From Nocardia abscessus NBRC 100374 (GTDB lineage Bacteria > Actinomycetota > Actinomycetes > Mycobacteriales > Mycobacteriaceae), in the NCBI RefSeq assembly GCF_000308455.1, contig NZ_BAFP01000147.1, positions 1-64,000 of the forward strand: 64,000 nt of DNA, in the 5' to 3' direction. Below the pieces are notes generated by a model that worked only from the letters and a program-made list of their open reading frames with translations, did no database searches and was not told the origin of the DNA. Shown here one piece after another: positions 8,471 to 17,520 of this stretch. The first letter of the stretch is position 1. Each line of letters opens with the position of its first letter. Made by a program: the position numbers and the translations under genes.

Positions 8471-8767
8471 TCAGTGCTCGTCGAAGTGGCCGTTGTGGGC
8501 GGCGTGGCGGTGCCCGTCGTGCACGTAGTCGACGTGGTCGCCGTGCTGGACGGCCTCGTGGCCGCAGTTCGGCCCGTGCTGATGCGGATGATCGGCGCAC
8601 TCGGTGTGCCCGGCACGCTCGCATTCGTCGTAGTGTCCCTGGTGTTCGCGGTGCAGATGACCATCGTGGGCGTAGTCGATGTGATCACCGTGCTGGAACG
8701 CCGTGTGCCCGCAATCCGGGCCGTGCACATGGTCGTGGCCGGTGTGCTGCGCGTGTGCTGTGGTCAT
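8471..8767 (-). CDS. Histidine-rich metal-binding protein with an internal duplication
   Basis: The 98-residue protein contains very many His residues plus paired Cys. It consists of two near-identical units of about 40 residues, each running H-G-P-x-C-G-H-x-A-x-Q-H-G-D-H-x-D-Y-x-H-D-G-H and then x-H-x-x-H-x-G-H-(Y/F)-D-E. Such proteins bind Zn, Ni or Co and act as stores or chaperones; the function here is inferred. No signal peptide is present, so it is cytosolic. The 110-bp upstream region holds the palindrome GATGCGCATC (8826–8835), a possible metalloregulator site. Confidence 0.8.
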   Translation of the reverse strand: MTTAHAQHTGHDHVHGPDCGHTAFQHGDHIDYAHDGHLHREHQGHYDECERAGHTECADHPHQHGPNCGHEAVQHGDHVDYVHDGHRHAAHNGHFDEH

Positions 8768-8876
8768 CGAATTTCCCTCTTTCCTTGATCGGATAGCTGG
8801 AATCGTGATGATCGATACATTAGCAGATGCGCATCAATGAAGATTGCCATGCGTGTGCTGGATCGTCCCGCGCGAC

Positions 8877-9602
8877 TCAGAGCACCTGGGAGAGGAACCT
8901 TTGCAATCGCGGCGTCTGCGCGTCGTCGAACAAAGCGTCGGGCGTGCCGGTCTCCACGACCTGCCCTTGGTCCATGAACACCACGCTGTCGGACACCGAG
9001 CGGGCGAAGCCCATCTCGTGGGTCACCACGACCATCGACATGCCACCGGAGGCGAGGTCGGCCATCAGCGCGAGCACCCCCTTCACCAGCTCGGGGTCCA
9101 GCGCCGAGGTGGCCTCGTCGAAGAACATGACCTCCGGCTGCATCGCCAGCGCCCGCGCGATGGCGACGCGCTGCTGCTGCCCGCCGGACAGGTTGGCAGG
9201 CCTGGAATCGGCCTTGTCCGCCAGACCGACGATCTCCAACTGCTCGACGGCCAGCGCCCGCGCCCGGTCCTTGGACAGCCCGCGCAGCTTGCGCGGTCCC
9301 AGCGCGACGTTCTCCGCGACGGTCTTGTGCGGAAACAGGTTGAAGTGCTGGAACACCATGCCGATGCGCTGGCGCAGCCGGTCCGGATTCTCGGTGAGCA
9401 CGGACTTGCCGTCCAGCAGCACGTCGCCCTCGTCCGGCTCGTAGAGCCGGTTCAGCACCCGCAGCAGGGTCGATTTACCCGAGCCGGACGGCCCGATGAC
9501 GGTAGCGGTCTTGCCCGCGTCGACGTGGATGTCGATCCCGCGCAGCACGTGGTTGTGCCCCAGCGTCAGATGCAGTCCGGTACCGGTGAGGGAGGCACTC
9601 AT
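8877..9602 (-). CDS. Amino-acid ABC transporter ATP-binding protein (GlnQ type)
   Basis: The 241-residue ABC ATPase has Walker A GPSGSGKST, the Q-loop with VFQHFNLFPH, the signature LSGGQQQR, Walker B VMFFDEATSALD and the switch His in VVVTHEMGF. Length and motifs match the polar amino-acid subfamily. Its ATG directly abuts the TAG of the fused binding-protein/permease gene with no gap. The two therefore form one transporter that imports an amino acid or related compound across the plasma membrane. Confidence 0.95.
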   Translation of the reverse strand: MSASLTGTGLHLTLGHNHVLRGIDIHVDAGKTATVIGPSGSGKSTLLRVLNRLYEPDEGDVLLDGKSVLTENPDRLRQRIGMVFQHFNLFPHKTVAENVALGPRKLRGLSKDRARALAVEQLEIVGLADKADSRPANLSGGQQQRVAIARALAMQPEVMFFDEATSALDPELVKGVLALMADLASGGMSMVVVTHEMGFARSVSDSVVFMDQGQVVETGTPDALFDDAQTPRLQRFLSQVL

Positions 9603-11408
9603 CTATCCGCGCCCTTCCGTGATCGTGGCCGCCTCCACCTGGTCGATCGGCCGGTCGGGCCGGCCGGTCCGCATCCGGCGGTCGATGTAGTTCACCAGGT
9701 GGGTGAGCGGGACGGTGAGAATCAGGTAGACCAGTCCGGCGGCCACCAGCGGCGAGAGATTGCCGGTCTGCGCGTTGAGGTCGCGGCCGACGGCGAACAG
9801 CTCGCGCTGGGTGGCGAGCAGGCCGAGGAAGTAGATCAGCGACGAGTCCTTGATCAGCGCGATGAACTGGTTCATCAGGGCGGGCAGCACCCGGCGCACG
9901 CCTTGCGGGATCACCACCAGCGTCATCGCCTGGCGGTAACCGAAACCGATCGCGCGCGCCGCCTCCAGCTGCCCGGCCTCGACCGATTGGATACCGGAGC
10001 GGAAGATCTCGCCGATATAAGCCGAGGCGAGCAAGGCCAGCGCCACCGCACCGAGCCAATACGGGTTGTTGCCGGTGAGGTTGCGCACCACCGGGCCGAC
10101 GCCGAGACCGATCAGCAGGATGATCACCACGGCGGGCAAGCCGCGGAAGATATCGGTGTACACCCTTGCCGGCCAGCGCAACCAGCGGGTCCGCGAGATT
10201 CCGGCGACCGCGAGCAGCATGCCGAGGACGGTGCCGAGCGCACCCGAAACCACCGCGAGGATCAAGGTGTTCGGCAGACCGGTCTCGAGCAGGTCGGGGA
10301 AAGCCTTGCGGTACAGCGACCAATCGAAGAACGTGTCCTTCAACTGCTGGACGGTGGATTTCGGCGCGTTCTGCTCCGACTCGCCCGTTTGCTTGCCCGC
10401 GGCCAGCGCGGCGAAGTCCGGCAGCTGCGGGGCGGGCGCGGCCTTGGAGCCCGGCTTCCAGCCCGGCGGCAGCTGCCGGGGCACCCACTCGGCGTAGAGC
10501 TCGGCGTAGGTGCCGTCCGCGATCACCGCGTCCAGACCGCTGTTGAGCGCGTCGATGAGCGGCTGGTTGTTCTTGGCGACCGCGTAACCGACGAAGTTGT
10601 CCAGGCTGAAGGTGTTCTGCGACACCGATATTCCGTCACCGGGCTCGATCGCGCCTTCCGCTTGAGCGGACGGGGCGACCCAGGCGTCCACCTGGCCGGA
10701 CTTCAGGTTGGCGTAGGCGGTGTTGTAGTCCGGGAACTTCACCGGGTCCAGCCGCAGCTGGTTCACCACGAACTCGTCCTGCACCGTGCCCTGCACCACC
10801 GCGATCCGGGTGCCGCGGTTCAGGTCGGAGAACCCTTTGATCGGACTGCCGTTCGGCACGACCAGGGAGAAATAGCCGAAGTCGTAGCCGTTGGTGAAGC
10901 CGACCAGCCGGCGGCGCGCGTCAGTAGTGGTGATGTTGGACGAGCCCACGTCGAAACGGCCGCCGGACACCTGGGCGAGCAGCCCGGCGAACTCGGTGCC
11001 GGAGAACTCCACCTGGAGGCCGAGCTTGGCGGCGATCGCCTTCAGCAGCTCGTTGTCGAAGCCGGTGAACGTGCCCTGCCGGTCGACGCAGATGCTCGGC
11101 GGGGCGTCGGAGAGCGTGCCGACGCTGAGCTTGCCGGGCGTGATCAATCCGAGCTTCGAGAGGTCGATCGAGGTCGGCGCCACGGTGGTCGCGGTGGTGT
11201 AGCGGTCGCTGCCCGCGGCGGCCGATTCGGCGAGGTTGGTGGGCGCGGCGGAGGCGGCGGCCAAGCCGGGCGGTGCGCAGAGGTTGCGCTCGGTGGCCGC
11301 GTCGTCGGAGCCGGAACCGCACGCCGTCGCGCTGAGACCGACGGCAAGCAATAGCACGGCGATCAACGCACGAGACCGCACAGCGGGCAGAACAGCCATG
11401 ACGGACAA
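9603..11408 (-). CDS. Fused amino-acid ABC transporter binding lipoprotein and permease
   Basis: The 601-residue protein begins with a lipoprotein signal (LSATACGSG, lipid-modified Cys about residue 30). A family-3 solute-binding domain covers about residues 75–320 (LITPGKLSVGTLSDAPP, FTGFDNELLKAIA). After a linker comes a His/Glu/Gln-type permease domain with several membrane helices and the EAA-like loop (EAARAIGFGYRQAMTLVVIPQGVRRVLPAL). Fused binding-protein/permeases of this class occur in Gram-positive glutamine/glutamate systems. The substrate here is unknown. An alternative Met lies at residue 4. Confidence 0.92.
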   Translation of the reverse strand: MSVMAVLPAVRSRALIAVLLLAVGLSATACGSGSDDAATERNLCAPPGLAAASAAPTNLAESAAAGSDRYTTATTVAPTSIDLSKLGLITPGKLSVGTLSDAPPSICVDRQGTFTGFDNELLKAIAAKLGLQVEFSGTEFAGLLAQVSGGRFDVGSSNITTTDARRRLVGFTNGYDFGYFSLVVPNGSPIKGFSDLNRGTRIAVVQGTVQDEFVVNQLRLDPVKFPDYNTAYANLKSGQVDAWVAPSAQAEGAIEPGDGISVSQNTFSLDNFVGYAVAKNNQPLIDALNSGLDAVIADGTYAELYAEWVPRQLPPGWKPGSKAAPAPQLPDFAALAAGKQTGESEQNAPKSTVQQLKDTFFDWSLYRKAFPDLLETGLPNTLILAVVSGALGTVLGMLLAVAGISRTRWLRWPARVYTDIFRGLPAVVIILLIGLGVGPVVRNLTGNNPYWLGAVALALLASAYIGEIFRSGIQSVEAGQLEAARAIGFGYRQAMTLVVIPQGVRRVLPALMNQFIALIKDSSLIYFLGLLATQRELFAVGRDLNAQTGNLSPLVAAGLVYLILTVPLTHLVNYIDRRMRTGRPDRPIDQVEAATITEGRG

Positions 11409-11546
11409 CCCTAGCCGCGAGAATCTGCTAATTCACAGCTACCCCGAGGCGGGTGCCCGCGCGGCCATGCCCGGCCTGCGGTCGAGATTTCGATCAGCCT
11501 GATCCGAATTCCGCGCCGCGGCGCGCCGACCGCCAGGCAATCCGGC

Positions 11547-12341
11547 TCAGGCCAGTCCGCTCACCGGCTCCGGGTTCACCTCGTCGCGCCACCGGACGGC
11601 CGTCGCGACTTCACTCAGGTCGTAGTCCGGTCCGCTGACCCCGAGGGTGAAGGTCGTCACGCCCGCCTCGACGAACGCGGGCGCCTTCGCCAGTCCCGGC
11701 CACTGCACCGATCGCTCGATGCGCGCCTGGTCGGTGCCGACGGCGGCGCAGTGCTCGGCGAGCACCTTGTTCTTGTGCGCGAGCACGTCCAGGTCGGCGA
11801 AGGTGTGCCACATGTCGGCGTACTGCGCGACCAGCCGCAAGGTCTTCTTCTCGCCCCCTCCGCCGATCAGGATCGGAAGGTCGCGGTTCGGGCGCGGCTC
11901 GAGCTTCGGCAGCCGGGCGCTGATCCGGGCCAGGTTCTCCTTCAGCAGTTCCAGCCTGCTGCCCGGGGTGCCGAAGTCGTAGCCGTACTCGTCGTAATCC
12001 TTCTCGAACCAGCCCGCGCCGATACCGAGAATGAGCCGGCCGCCGCTGATGTGGTCGACGGTGCGCGCCATATCGGCCAGCAGATCCGGATTGCGGTAAC
12101 CGCCGCCGGTGACCAGCGCGCCGATCTCCACCCGCTCGGTCTGCTCGGCGAACGCGCCCAGCATCGTCCAGCACTCGAAGTGCGCACCGTCGGGATCCCC
12201 CGTGAGCGGGTAGAAGTGATCCCAGTTGAACACGATGTCGACACCCGCGTCCTCGCAGCGCAGCACCGCGTCGCGGATGAGCCCGTATTCGGGCGCGTGC
12301 TGCGGCTGCAGCTGAACTCCGATACGAACTGGACGACTCAT
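11547..12341 (-). CDS. LLM-class (luciferase-like) F420-dependent oxidoreductase
   Basis: The 264-residue TIM-barrel protein shows the family signature GVQLQPQHAP, VFNWDHFYPL, ISGGRLILGIGAGWFEKDY, and IGGGGEKKTLRLVAQYADMWH. The last segment corresponds to the cofactor phosphate site. In mycolic-acid actinomycetes most members use F420 rather than FMN; that is family knowledge and is not decided by the sequence. The gene is divergent from the sugar ABC ATPase (165-bp gap). Confidence 0.88.
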   Translation of the reverse strand: MSRPVRIGVQLQPQHAPEYGLIRDAVLRCEDAGVDIVFNWDHFYPLTGDPDGAHFECWTMLGAFAEQTERVEIGALVTGGGYRNPDLLADMARTVDHISGGRLILGIGAGWFEKDYDEYGYDFGTPGSRLELLKENLARISARLPKLEPRPNRDLPILIGGGGEKKTLRLVAQYADMWHTFADLDVLAHKNKVLAEHCAAVGTDQARIERSVQWPGLAKAPAFVEAGVTTFTLGVSGPDYDLSEVATAVRWRDEVNPEPVSGLA

Positions 12342-12524
12342 GGCATGCTCCTCGTCGCTCGGCCTGCCCCCGCCCCGAGGCTACCGGCGCGGTCGGACAC
12401 CCGCAGGTAGCCGCTCGGTGCGGGCGCTGACGTGGCTCATCGTCGCCCGGCCGGATAGGATCGCCGCTCAACCCTTACTCGGATCGTCCGGCACGTTCCT
12501 GCCGGGATGGGATGTGAATTCGGC

Positions 12525-13607
12525 ATGGCCACGGTGACCTTCGACAACGCGACGCGGCTCTACTCCGGCTCCGCCAAACCCGCGGTGGATCGGTTGAATC
12601 TGGAGATCGAGGACGGCGAGTTCCTCGTGCTGGTCGGCCCGTCCGGCTGCGGGAAATCGACCTCGCTGCGCATGCTCGCCGGGCTGGAGGAGGTCAACGG
12701 CGGCCGCATCCTGATCGGCGACAACGACGTGACGCACGCCGAGCCGAAGGAACGCGATATCGCCATGGTGTTCCAGAACTACGCGCTCTACCCGCACATG
12801 ACCGTCGCGGAGAACATGGGCTTCGCGCTGAAACTGGCCAAGGTCGCCAAGGCGGAGAAGCAGAAGCGGGTCCTGGAGGCGGCCAAACTGCTCGACCTGG
12901 AGCCCTACCTGGATCGCAAACCGAAGGCGCTGTCCGGCGGTCAGCGCCAGCGGGTCGCGATGGGCCGGGCCATCGTGCGCCAGCCGCAGGTGTTCCTGAT
13001 GGACGAGCCGCTGTCCAACCTGGACGCCAAGCTGCGCGTGCAGACCCGCACGCAGATCGCCCAGTTGCAGCGCAGGCTCGCCACCACGACGGTGTACGTC
13101 ACCCACGACCAGGTCGAGGCGATGACCATGGGTGATCGCGTCGCCGTGCTGAAGGACGGCCTGCTGCAGCAGTGCGCCACGCCGCGCGACCTGTACCGCG
13201 ATCCGGCCAACGTGTTCGTCGCTGGGTTCATGGGCTCACCGGCCATGAACCTGTTCACGCTCCCCGTGGCCGATGGCCGGGTGGAGCTGGGCGGGCACGC
13301 GCTCGCGCTGCCGCGGACGGTCGCGGATGCCGCGGGGGCCACCGTGACGGTCGGCATCCGGCCGGAGCACTTCGAGCTCGGCGACGGCTCCGGCATCGAG
13401 ATGGAGGTGGACGTGGTGGAGGAACTCGGTTCCGACGCCTACATCTACGGCCGCACCGTGGCCGAGGGTGCGACCAACGGCGCCGCGGAAACCATTGTGG
13501 CGCGCGCGGATTGGCGCAATCCGCCGGCGAAGGGCACGCACCTGCGGCTGTCCACCGACGCCGAGCACATCTACTTCTTCGACACCGACGGGCGCAGGCT
13601 CAACTAG
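12525..13607 (+). CDS. Carbohydrate ABC transporter ATPase (SugC/UgpC/MsmK type)
   Basis: The 360-residue protein has Walker A GPSGCGKST, the Q-loop VFQNYALYPHMT, the signature LSGGQRQR and Walker B VFLMDEPLSNLD. Its C-terminal TOBE/OB extension (IRPEHFEL, VVEELGSDAYIYG) is typical of the sugar-importer class. Start 12525 (MATVTFDNATRLY) is preferred over the in-frame ATG at 12507 because it matches the family N-terminus. The only sugar importer genes in the window that lack an ATPase are at 19569–22838. This ATPase may serve them, and possibly other importers, as shared MsmK-type ATPases do. Confidence 0.93.
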   Translation: MATVTFDNATRLYSGSAKPAVDRLNLEIEDGEFLVLVGPSGCGKSTSLRMLAGLEEVNGGRILIGDNDVTHAEPKERDIAMVFQNYALYPHMTVAENMGFALKLAKVAKAEKQKRVLEAAKLLDLEPYLDRKPKALSGGQRQRVAMGRAIVRQPQVFLMDEPLSNLDAKLRVQTRTQIAQLQRRLATTTVYVTHDQVEAMTMGDRVAVLKDGLLQQCATPRDLYRDPANVFVAGFMGSPAMNLFTLPVADGRVELGGHALALPRTVADAAGATVTVGIRPEHFELGDGSGIEMEVDVVEELGSDAYIYGRTVAEGATNGAAETIVARADWRNPPAKGTHLRLSTDAEHIYFFDTDGRRLN

Positions 13608-13723
13608 CTCACCGCCGGGGGCGGCTCAGCTCGGCGGTTTCGCCGCTGGGCCGCTCACCGACCCGCACCCCGGCGACGGAGTGCGCCCGCGTCTCGCTCG
13701 CGCCGTGAGCGGGCCCGGTGCGA

Positions 13724-14254
13724 TCAGTCCGTCGCGTTCGATCGGCGGCGTTCGCGCCGCTGCCGCGCATACTCCTCGTTGAGCCGCACGCCGAGTTCCT
13801 CCAGTTCGATCTCGCGGCCGGATGCGCTGCGCACCTGCACCCGCACCGGAGCGCCGGTCGCCTCCTCGACCAAGAGCAGCGGCGCGGGACCCGGTTGCAG
13901 GTAGGCGTCACCCCACTGCATGAGCGCGAGCACGGCGGGCAGCAGATCCCGCCCCATCCGGGTGAGCACGTATTCGTGCCGGGTGCGCTTGCCTTCCTCT
14001 TGGTAGGGCTGTTTCGTCAGCAAGCCCGCCTCGGTGAGCTTGCGCAACTGTGCGGCGGCGGCCGCGTCGGTGATGCCGACCCGGCCGGCGAACCCGTCGA
14101 AGCGCCGGGTCCCGTAGTACGCCTCGCGCAGAATGAGCACGGCCGAGCGCGTGCCGACGATGTCCATCGCCTTCGCGATCGAGCATTCCTCGGCCTTCCA
14201 CGCACTGAGATCGGCCAACGGTCCTTCCATCACGGCTGCCATGACGAACATCAT
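13724..14254 (-). CDS. HxlR-family winged-helix transcriptional regulator
   Basis: The 176-residue protein has the HxlR pattern: conserved CSIAKAMDIVGTRSAVLILREAYYGTRRFDGF, then the recognition helix GITDAAAAAQLRKLTEAGLL and the wing TRHEYVLTRMGRDLLPAV. HxlR proteins bind DNA as dimers and sense redox or small molecules. It is divergent from the thiolase gene, and the perfect inverted repeat in between is the likely target. Starts at ATG 14254 or 14239 are both possible. Confidence 0.9.
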   Translation of the reverse strand: MMFVMAAVMEGPLADLSAWKAEECSIAKAMDIVGTRSAVLILREAYYGTRRFDGFAGRVGITDAAAAAQLRKLTEAGLLTKQPYQEEGKRTRHEYVLTRMGRDLLPAVLALMQWGDAYLQPGPAPLLLVEEATGAPVRVQVRSASGREIELEELGVRLNEEYARQRRERRRSNATD

Positions 14255-14277
14255 ACCGATGCTGACTTGCCTCGACT

Positions 14278-14300
14278 ATTGTCAGATGTACTCTGACTAT
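14278..14300. promoter_or_regulatory. Operator-like inverted repeat between hxlR-like and thiolase genes
   Basis: GTCAGA (14281–14286) and TCTGAC (14292–14297) form a perfect inverted repeat around TGTAC. The match extends to 8 of 9 bases with ATT and TAT on the flanks. It lies 24 bp from the regulator start and 54 bp from the thiolase start, a good position for control of both by the HxlR protein. Confidence 0.55.
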
Positions 14301-14353
14301 GTGTTGATAGAGCCAGGCATGGCGGCCGGGCTCTCGGTCCGGAAGGAAGCACC

Positions 14354-15523
14354 ATGAGAGACGCGGTGATTGTCGAAGCGGTACGCACCCCGATCGGCAA
14401 AGGCAAGCCGAACGGCGCACTGCACAATGTCAACGCGGTGGATCTGCTGGCCCACAGCCTGCGCGAAGTGGTGGAGCGAAGCGGGATCGATCCCGCCCTC
14501 ATCGACGACGTGATCGGCGGCGTCGTCACCCAGTTCGGCGAGCAGGGCGCGAATATGACCAGGCGGGCCGCACTGGCCGCCGGATACCCCGAATCCGTGC
14601 CCGCCACCACCGTCGACCGGCAGTGCGGCAGCAGCCAGCAGGCGATCCACTTCGCCGCGCAAGGCGTGATCGCGGGCGCCTACGACATCGTGGTCGCCGC
14701 GGGCGTGGAGTCGATGGGCCGGATTCCCATGGGCGCCAATCTGGTCGGCTCGGACGACATCTCCGGCGTCGGCTTCGCCGAGCGATACCCGGAGGGCCTG
14801 GTGTCGCAGGGCATCAGCGCCGAGCTGATCGCGGCCAAGTGGGGGCTCACCCGTACCCAACTGGACGAGTTCGCACTCGCCAGCCACGACAAAGCCGCAC
14901 TCGCCACCAAGAACGGCTCGTTCGCCGAAGAACTCGCGCCGATCAACGGACTCGCCACCGACGAGGGCATCCGGGTCGGCAGCACGCTGGAGACCCTGGG
15001 CACACTCCGTCCCGCCTATTACGACCCGGCCATGGCCGCCCGCTTCCCGCAGATCGGCTGGGCGATCACGGCGGCGACGGCCAGCCAGGTCAGCGACGGC
15101 AGCGCGGCGGTGCTCATCATGACCAGCGAGCGCGCGAAGGAACTCGGCTTGCGGCCGCTGGCCCGGCTGCACAGCTTCGCGGTGGCCGGCGACGACCCGC
15201 TGCTGATGCTCACCGCCGTGATCCCGGCGACCGCGAAGGTGTTGCGGCGCGCCGGTTTGCAGCTGTCCGACATCGATCTGATCGAGATCAACGAGGCCTT
15301 CTCACCGGTGGTGCTGGCCTGGGCGCAGGACACCGGCGCGGATCTGGCGAAGGTCAACGTCAACGGCGGCGCGATCGCCATCGGCCACCCGCTCGGCGCG
15401 TCCGGCGCACGCCTGATGACCACGCTGGTACACGCCATGCAGGAACGCGGCGCCCGCTACGGCCTGCAAACCATGTGTGAAGCAGGCGGATTGGCCAACG
15501 CCACCATCATCGAAAGGTTGTGA
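14354..15523 (+). CDS. Acetyl-CoA acyltransferase (thiolase)
   Basis: The 389-residue enzyme carries the full thiolase catalytic set: Cys91 in VDRQCGSSQQAIHFAAQ, the NEAF motif in EINEAFSPVV, His345 in IAIGHPLGASGAR, and Cys375 in MCEAGGLANATIIERL. It catalyses thiolytic cleavage in fatty-acid beta-oxidation or, in reverse, condensation of acyl-CoAs. The ribosome binding site GGAAGGA lies 6 bases before ATG 14354. Its control by the divergent HxlR regulator is inferred from the shared operator. Confidence 0.95.
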   Translation: MRDAVIVEAVRTPIGKGKPNGALHNVNAVDLLAHSLREVVERSGIDPALIDDVIGGVVTQFGEQGANMTRRAALAAGYPESVPATTVDRQCGSSQQAIHFAAQGVIAGAYDIVVAAGVESMGRIPMGANLVGSDDISGVGFAERYPEGLVSQGISAELIAAKWGLTRTQLDEFALASHDKAALATKNGSFAEELAPINGLATDEGIRVGSTLETLGTLRPAYYDPAMAARFPQIGWAITAATASQVSDGSAAVLIMTSERAKELGLRPLARLHSFAVAGDDPLLMLTAVIPATAKVLRRAGLQLSDIDLIEINEAFSPVVLAWAQDTGADLAKVNVNGGAIAIGHPLGASGARLMTTLVHAMQERGARYGLQTMCEAGGLANATIIERL

Positions 15524-15654
15524 CCCCACGCCACCGGCGCCGCGTGTCCGTCGAGGTCCAGGCGAACACGCTCGCCGGTGGCGCACCGCTCGCGGCCGGT
15601 GCCGCGAGTTCGTCGCCGTTCCAGGCGAACACGCCACGACGAAGTCACGGCCAA

Positions 15655-15993
15655 CTAATACGACACGATTACGACCGCGATCAGGAAGCCGACCAACCAC
15701 GACTCGAGGATCAAAGGGACTGCGATGAGCGGGGTCCAGGCGATCGGCCTTTTGTCGCGCACTTTCTCCAGCACCGCGGCGACCGCCGCGAGCACCGACG
15801 CCGCGATGCCGGTCCACGCGATGACCTGGGCCCACGGCAGATACTCGACACCGCGGCCATCACGGCCGTCGCGCGCGAGCACTTCGTAGAGCGGGACGAA
15901 AGACGCCATCAGCCAGCCGAATCCGAGGACGATCACCGAACCCAGCGCCACGCGCAAGGCATCGGTCATTCGCCGCCGGAACCGCCACGCCAT
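15655..15993 (-). CDS. Small membrane protein of unknown function
   Basis: The 112-residue protein has three predicted membrane helices (ALGSVIVLGFGWLMASF, VIAWTGIAASVLAAVAAVL, PLIAVPLILESWLVGFLIAVVIV) and an Arg-rich N-terminus. Start 15993 (MAWRFRRR) is chosen; ATG 15969 is possible. It lies next to a second small membrane protein on the same strand and opposite menC. No family is recognised. Confidence 0.6.
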   Translation of the reverse strand: MAWRFRRRMTDALRVALGSVIVLGFGWLMASFVPLYEVLARDGRDGRGVEYLPWAQVIAWTGIAASVLAAVAAVLEKVRDKRPIAWTPLIAVPLILESWLVGFLIAVVIVSY

Positions 15994-16038
15994 ACCTTCA
16001 GGATGACCGGCGCGCGACCGCACGGCATTTCGAACGGC

Positions 16039-16449
16039 TCAGGCTCCCGGGTAGACCTTGGACGCGAGCGCCAGGCCGCCGCAGAACGAGGCGATGATCA
16101 GCACCATCGCCAGCACCGGCCAGTACCACATGTACCAGCGCTTGACGGCGGCCAGGATGAGCATGCCGGTCACGCCGACGATCGCGAACGCGGTCCCGCC
16201 CCACGACACCGCGAAGGCCCAGCCCAAGTAGTCGGTGCGGCAGTTGTCCGGCCCACACGGATCGGTGGCGAAGGCGAAGAAAACGGTGAAGTAGGCGGCG
16301 GCGAGTCCGAGGACAGCCGCGACGCAATACAGCACGACAGCGAGCACCACGTCCCAAGTTCGCACCGGCCGCTGCCCGGCGGGCCACTGCCCTGGCCCCG
16401 GGGCCGGGCCGTAAGGCGGCCAGGGCTGCGCGGTACCGGTCTGGATCAT
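16039..16449 (-). CDS. Small membrane protein with a Pro-rich N-terminus
   Basis: The 136-residue protein starts MIQTGTAQPWPPYGPAPGPG, a Pro/Gly-rich cytoplasmic tail. Three or four hydrophobic helices follow (VVLAVVLYCVAAVLGLAAAYF, WGGTAFAIVGVTGMLILA, WPVLAMVLIIASFCGGLAL). A short loop between helices carries DPCGPDNCRTDYLG, whose two Cys may form a disulfide. Such small proline-tailed membrane proteins are common in mycolic actinomycetes, with no known function. It ends near the other small membrane gene (start 15993) and is divergent from menC. Confidence 0.65.
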   Translation of the reverse strand: MIQTGTAQPWPPYGPAPGPGQWPAGQRPVRTWDVVLAVVLYCVAAVLGLAAAYFTVFFAFATDPCGPDNCRTDYLGWAFAVSWGGTAFAIVGVTGMLILAAVKRWYMWYWPVLAMVLIIASFCGGLALASKVYPGA

Positions 16450-16554
16450 GCCTCGACGATCCCGCTTCGGGCGCCACCCCGACTCCGGGAAACTACTCGA
16501 GTCCGCATGCGCAATCCCCCGATCGGCCGCAGCGGCCGAATAAGCTGGGCGGCG

Positions 16555-17520
16555 ATGAGCGACTCCGCAGAGCAGAACGTCGTCTACGCCATCCCGATGC
16601 GCACCCGTTTCCGTGGCATCACGGTGCGCGAGGGAATGCTGATCCACGGACCGCTCGGGTGGGGCGAGTTCTGCCCGTTCCCCGAGTACGACGACCGGGA
16701 GGCCGCCGCCTGGCTGGCCACCGCCATCGAGCAGGTGACGATAGGCTGGCCCGAACCGGTGCGGGATCGCATTCCGATCAATTGCACCGTGCCCGCCGTC
16801 GACGCGGAGCAGGCGCACGCGATCGTCGGTCGATCCGGCTGCCGCACCGCCAAGGTGAAGGTCGCCGACCATCCCGAATCGCTCGCGGAGGATCTGGCCA
16901 GGGTGGAGGCGGTGCGCGACGCGCTCGGCCCGAACGGCGCGATCCGGGTCGACGCCAACGCGGTCTGGGATGTCGACACCGCGGTGCGCCACATCGAGCG
17001 CATCGACAAGGCCGCGGGCGGGCTGGAGTACGTCGAACAGCCGTGCCGGACCATCGAGGAACTCGCCGCGGTGCGCCGCCGGGTAGACGTGCGCATCGCC
17101 GCCGACGAATCCATCCGCCGGGCCGAGGACCCGCTGCGCGTCGCGGTCGCCGGTGCCGCCGACATCGCCGTCCTCAAGTGCACGCCGCTCGGCGGCGTCC
17201 GCCGCGCCCTCCAGGTAGCGGAGGCGGCGGGATTGCCCTGCGTGGTCTCCTCCGCCTTGGAGACCAGCGTCGGCCTCGCCGCGCAGCTGGCCCTGGCGGG
17301 CGCGCTCCCGGAACTCGACTTCGCCTGCGGTCTGGGCACGTTGAGCCTGCTCACCGGCGACGTGACGCCGGGCTCCCTGCGCCCATCGGACGGTTACCTC
17401 CCGGTCCTGCGCACCCCGCCCGCACCGGACCCCGACCTGCTGGAACGCCACCGCCACCCCGACGCCGAACGCACCGCGTGGTGGCATGAGCGGTTGGCCC
17501 GGGTCACCGCCCTGCTCTGA
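16555..17520 (+). CDS. menC: o-Succinylbenzoate synthase (menaquinone biosynthesis)
   Basis: The 321-residue enolase-superfamily protein has the MenC residues: the Lys pair in TAKVKVADHP, the metal ligands in IRVDANAVWD, YVEQPC and IAADESIRR, and the second catalytic Lys in IAVLKCTPLGG. It dehydrates SHCHC to o-succinylbenzoate in menaquinone synthesis. Length and motif order match the actinobacterial form. ATG 16555 (MSDSAEQNVVYAIPM) matches the usual family start; the frame is open far upstream but without homology. No other men gene is nearby. Confidence 0.9.
   Translation: MSDSAEQNVVYAIPMRTRFRGITVREGMLIHGPLGWGEFCPFPEYDDREAAAWLATAIEQVTIGWPEPVRDRIPINCTVPAVDAEQAHAIVGRSGCRTAKVKVADHPESLAEDLARVEAVRDALGPNGAIRVDANAVWDVDTAVRHIERIDKAAGGLEYVEQPCRTIEELAAVRRRVDVRIAADESIRRAEDPLRVAVAGAADIAVLKCTPLGGVRRALQVAEAAGLPCVVSSALETSVGLAAQLALAGALPELDFACGLGTLSLLTGDVTPGSLRPSDGYLPVLRTPPAPDPDLLERHRHPDAERTAWWHERLARVTALL

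Noticed and set aside
8844..11354. An 836-codon open frame on the plus strand opposite the amino-acid ABC transporter
   Set aside because: It mirrors the real transporter genes and has no domain.
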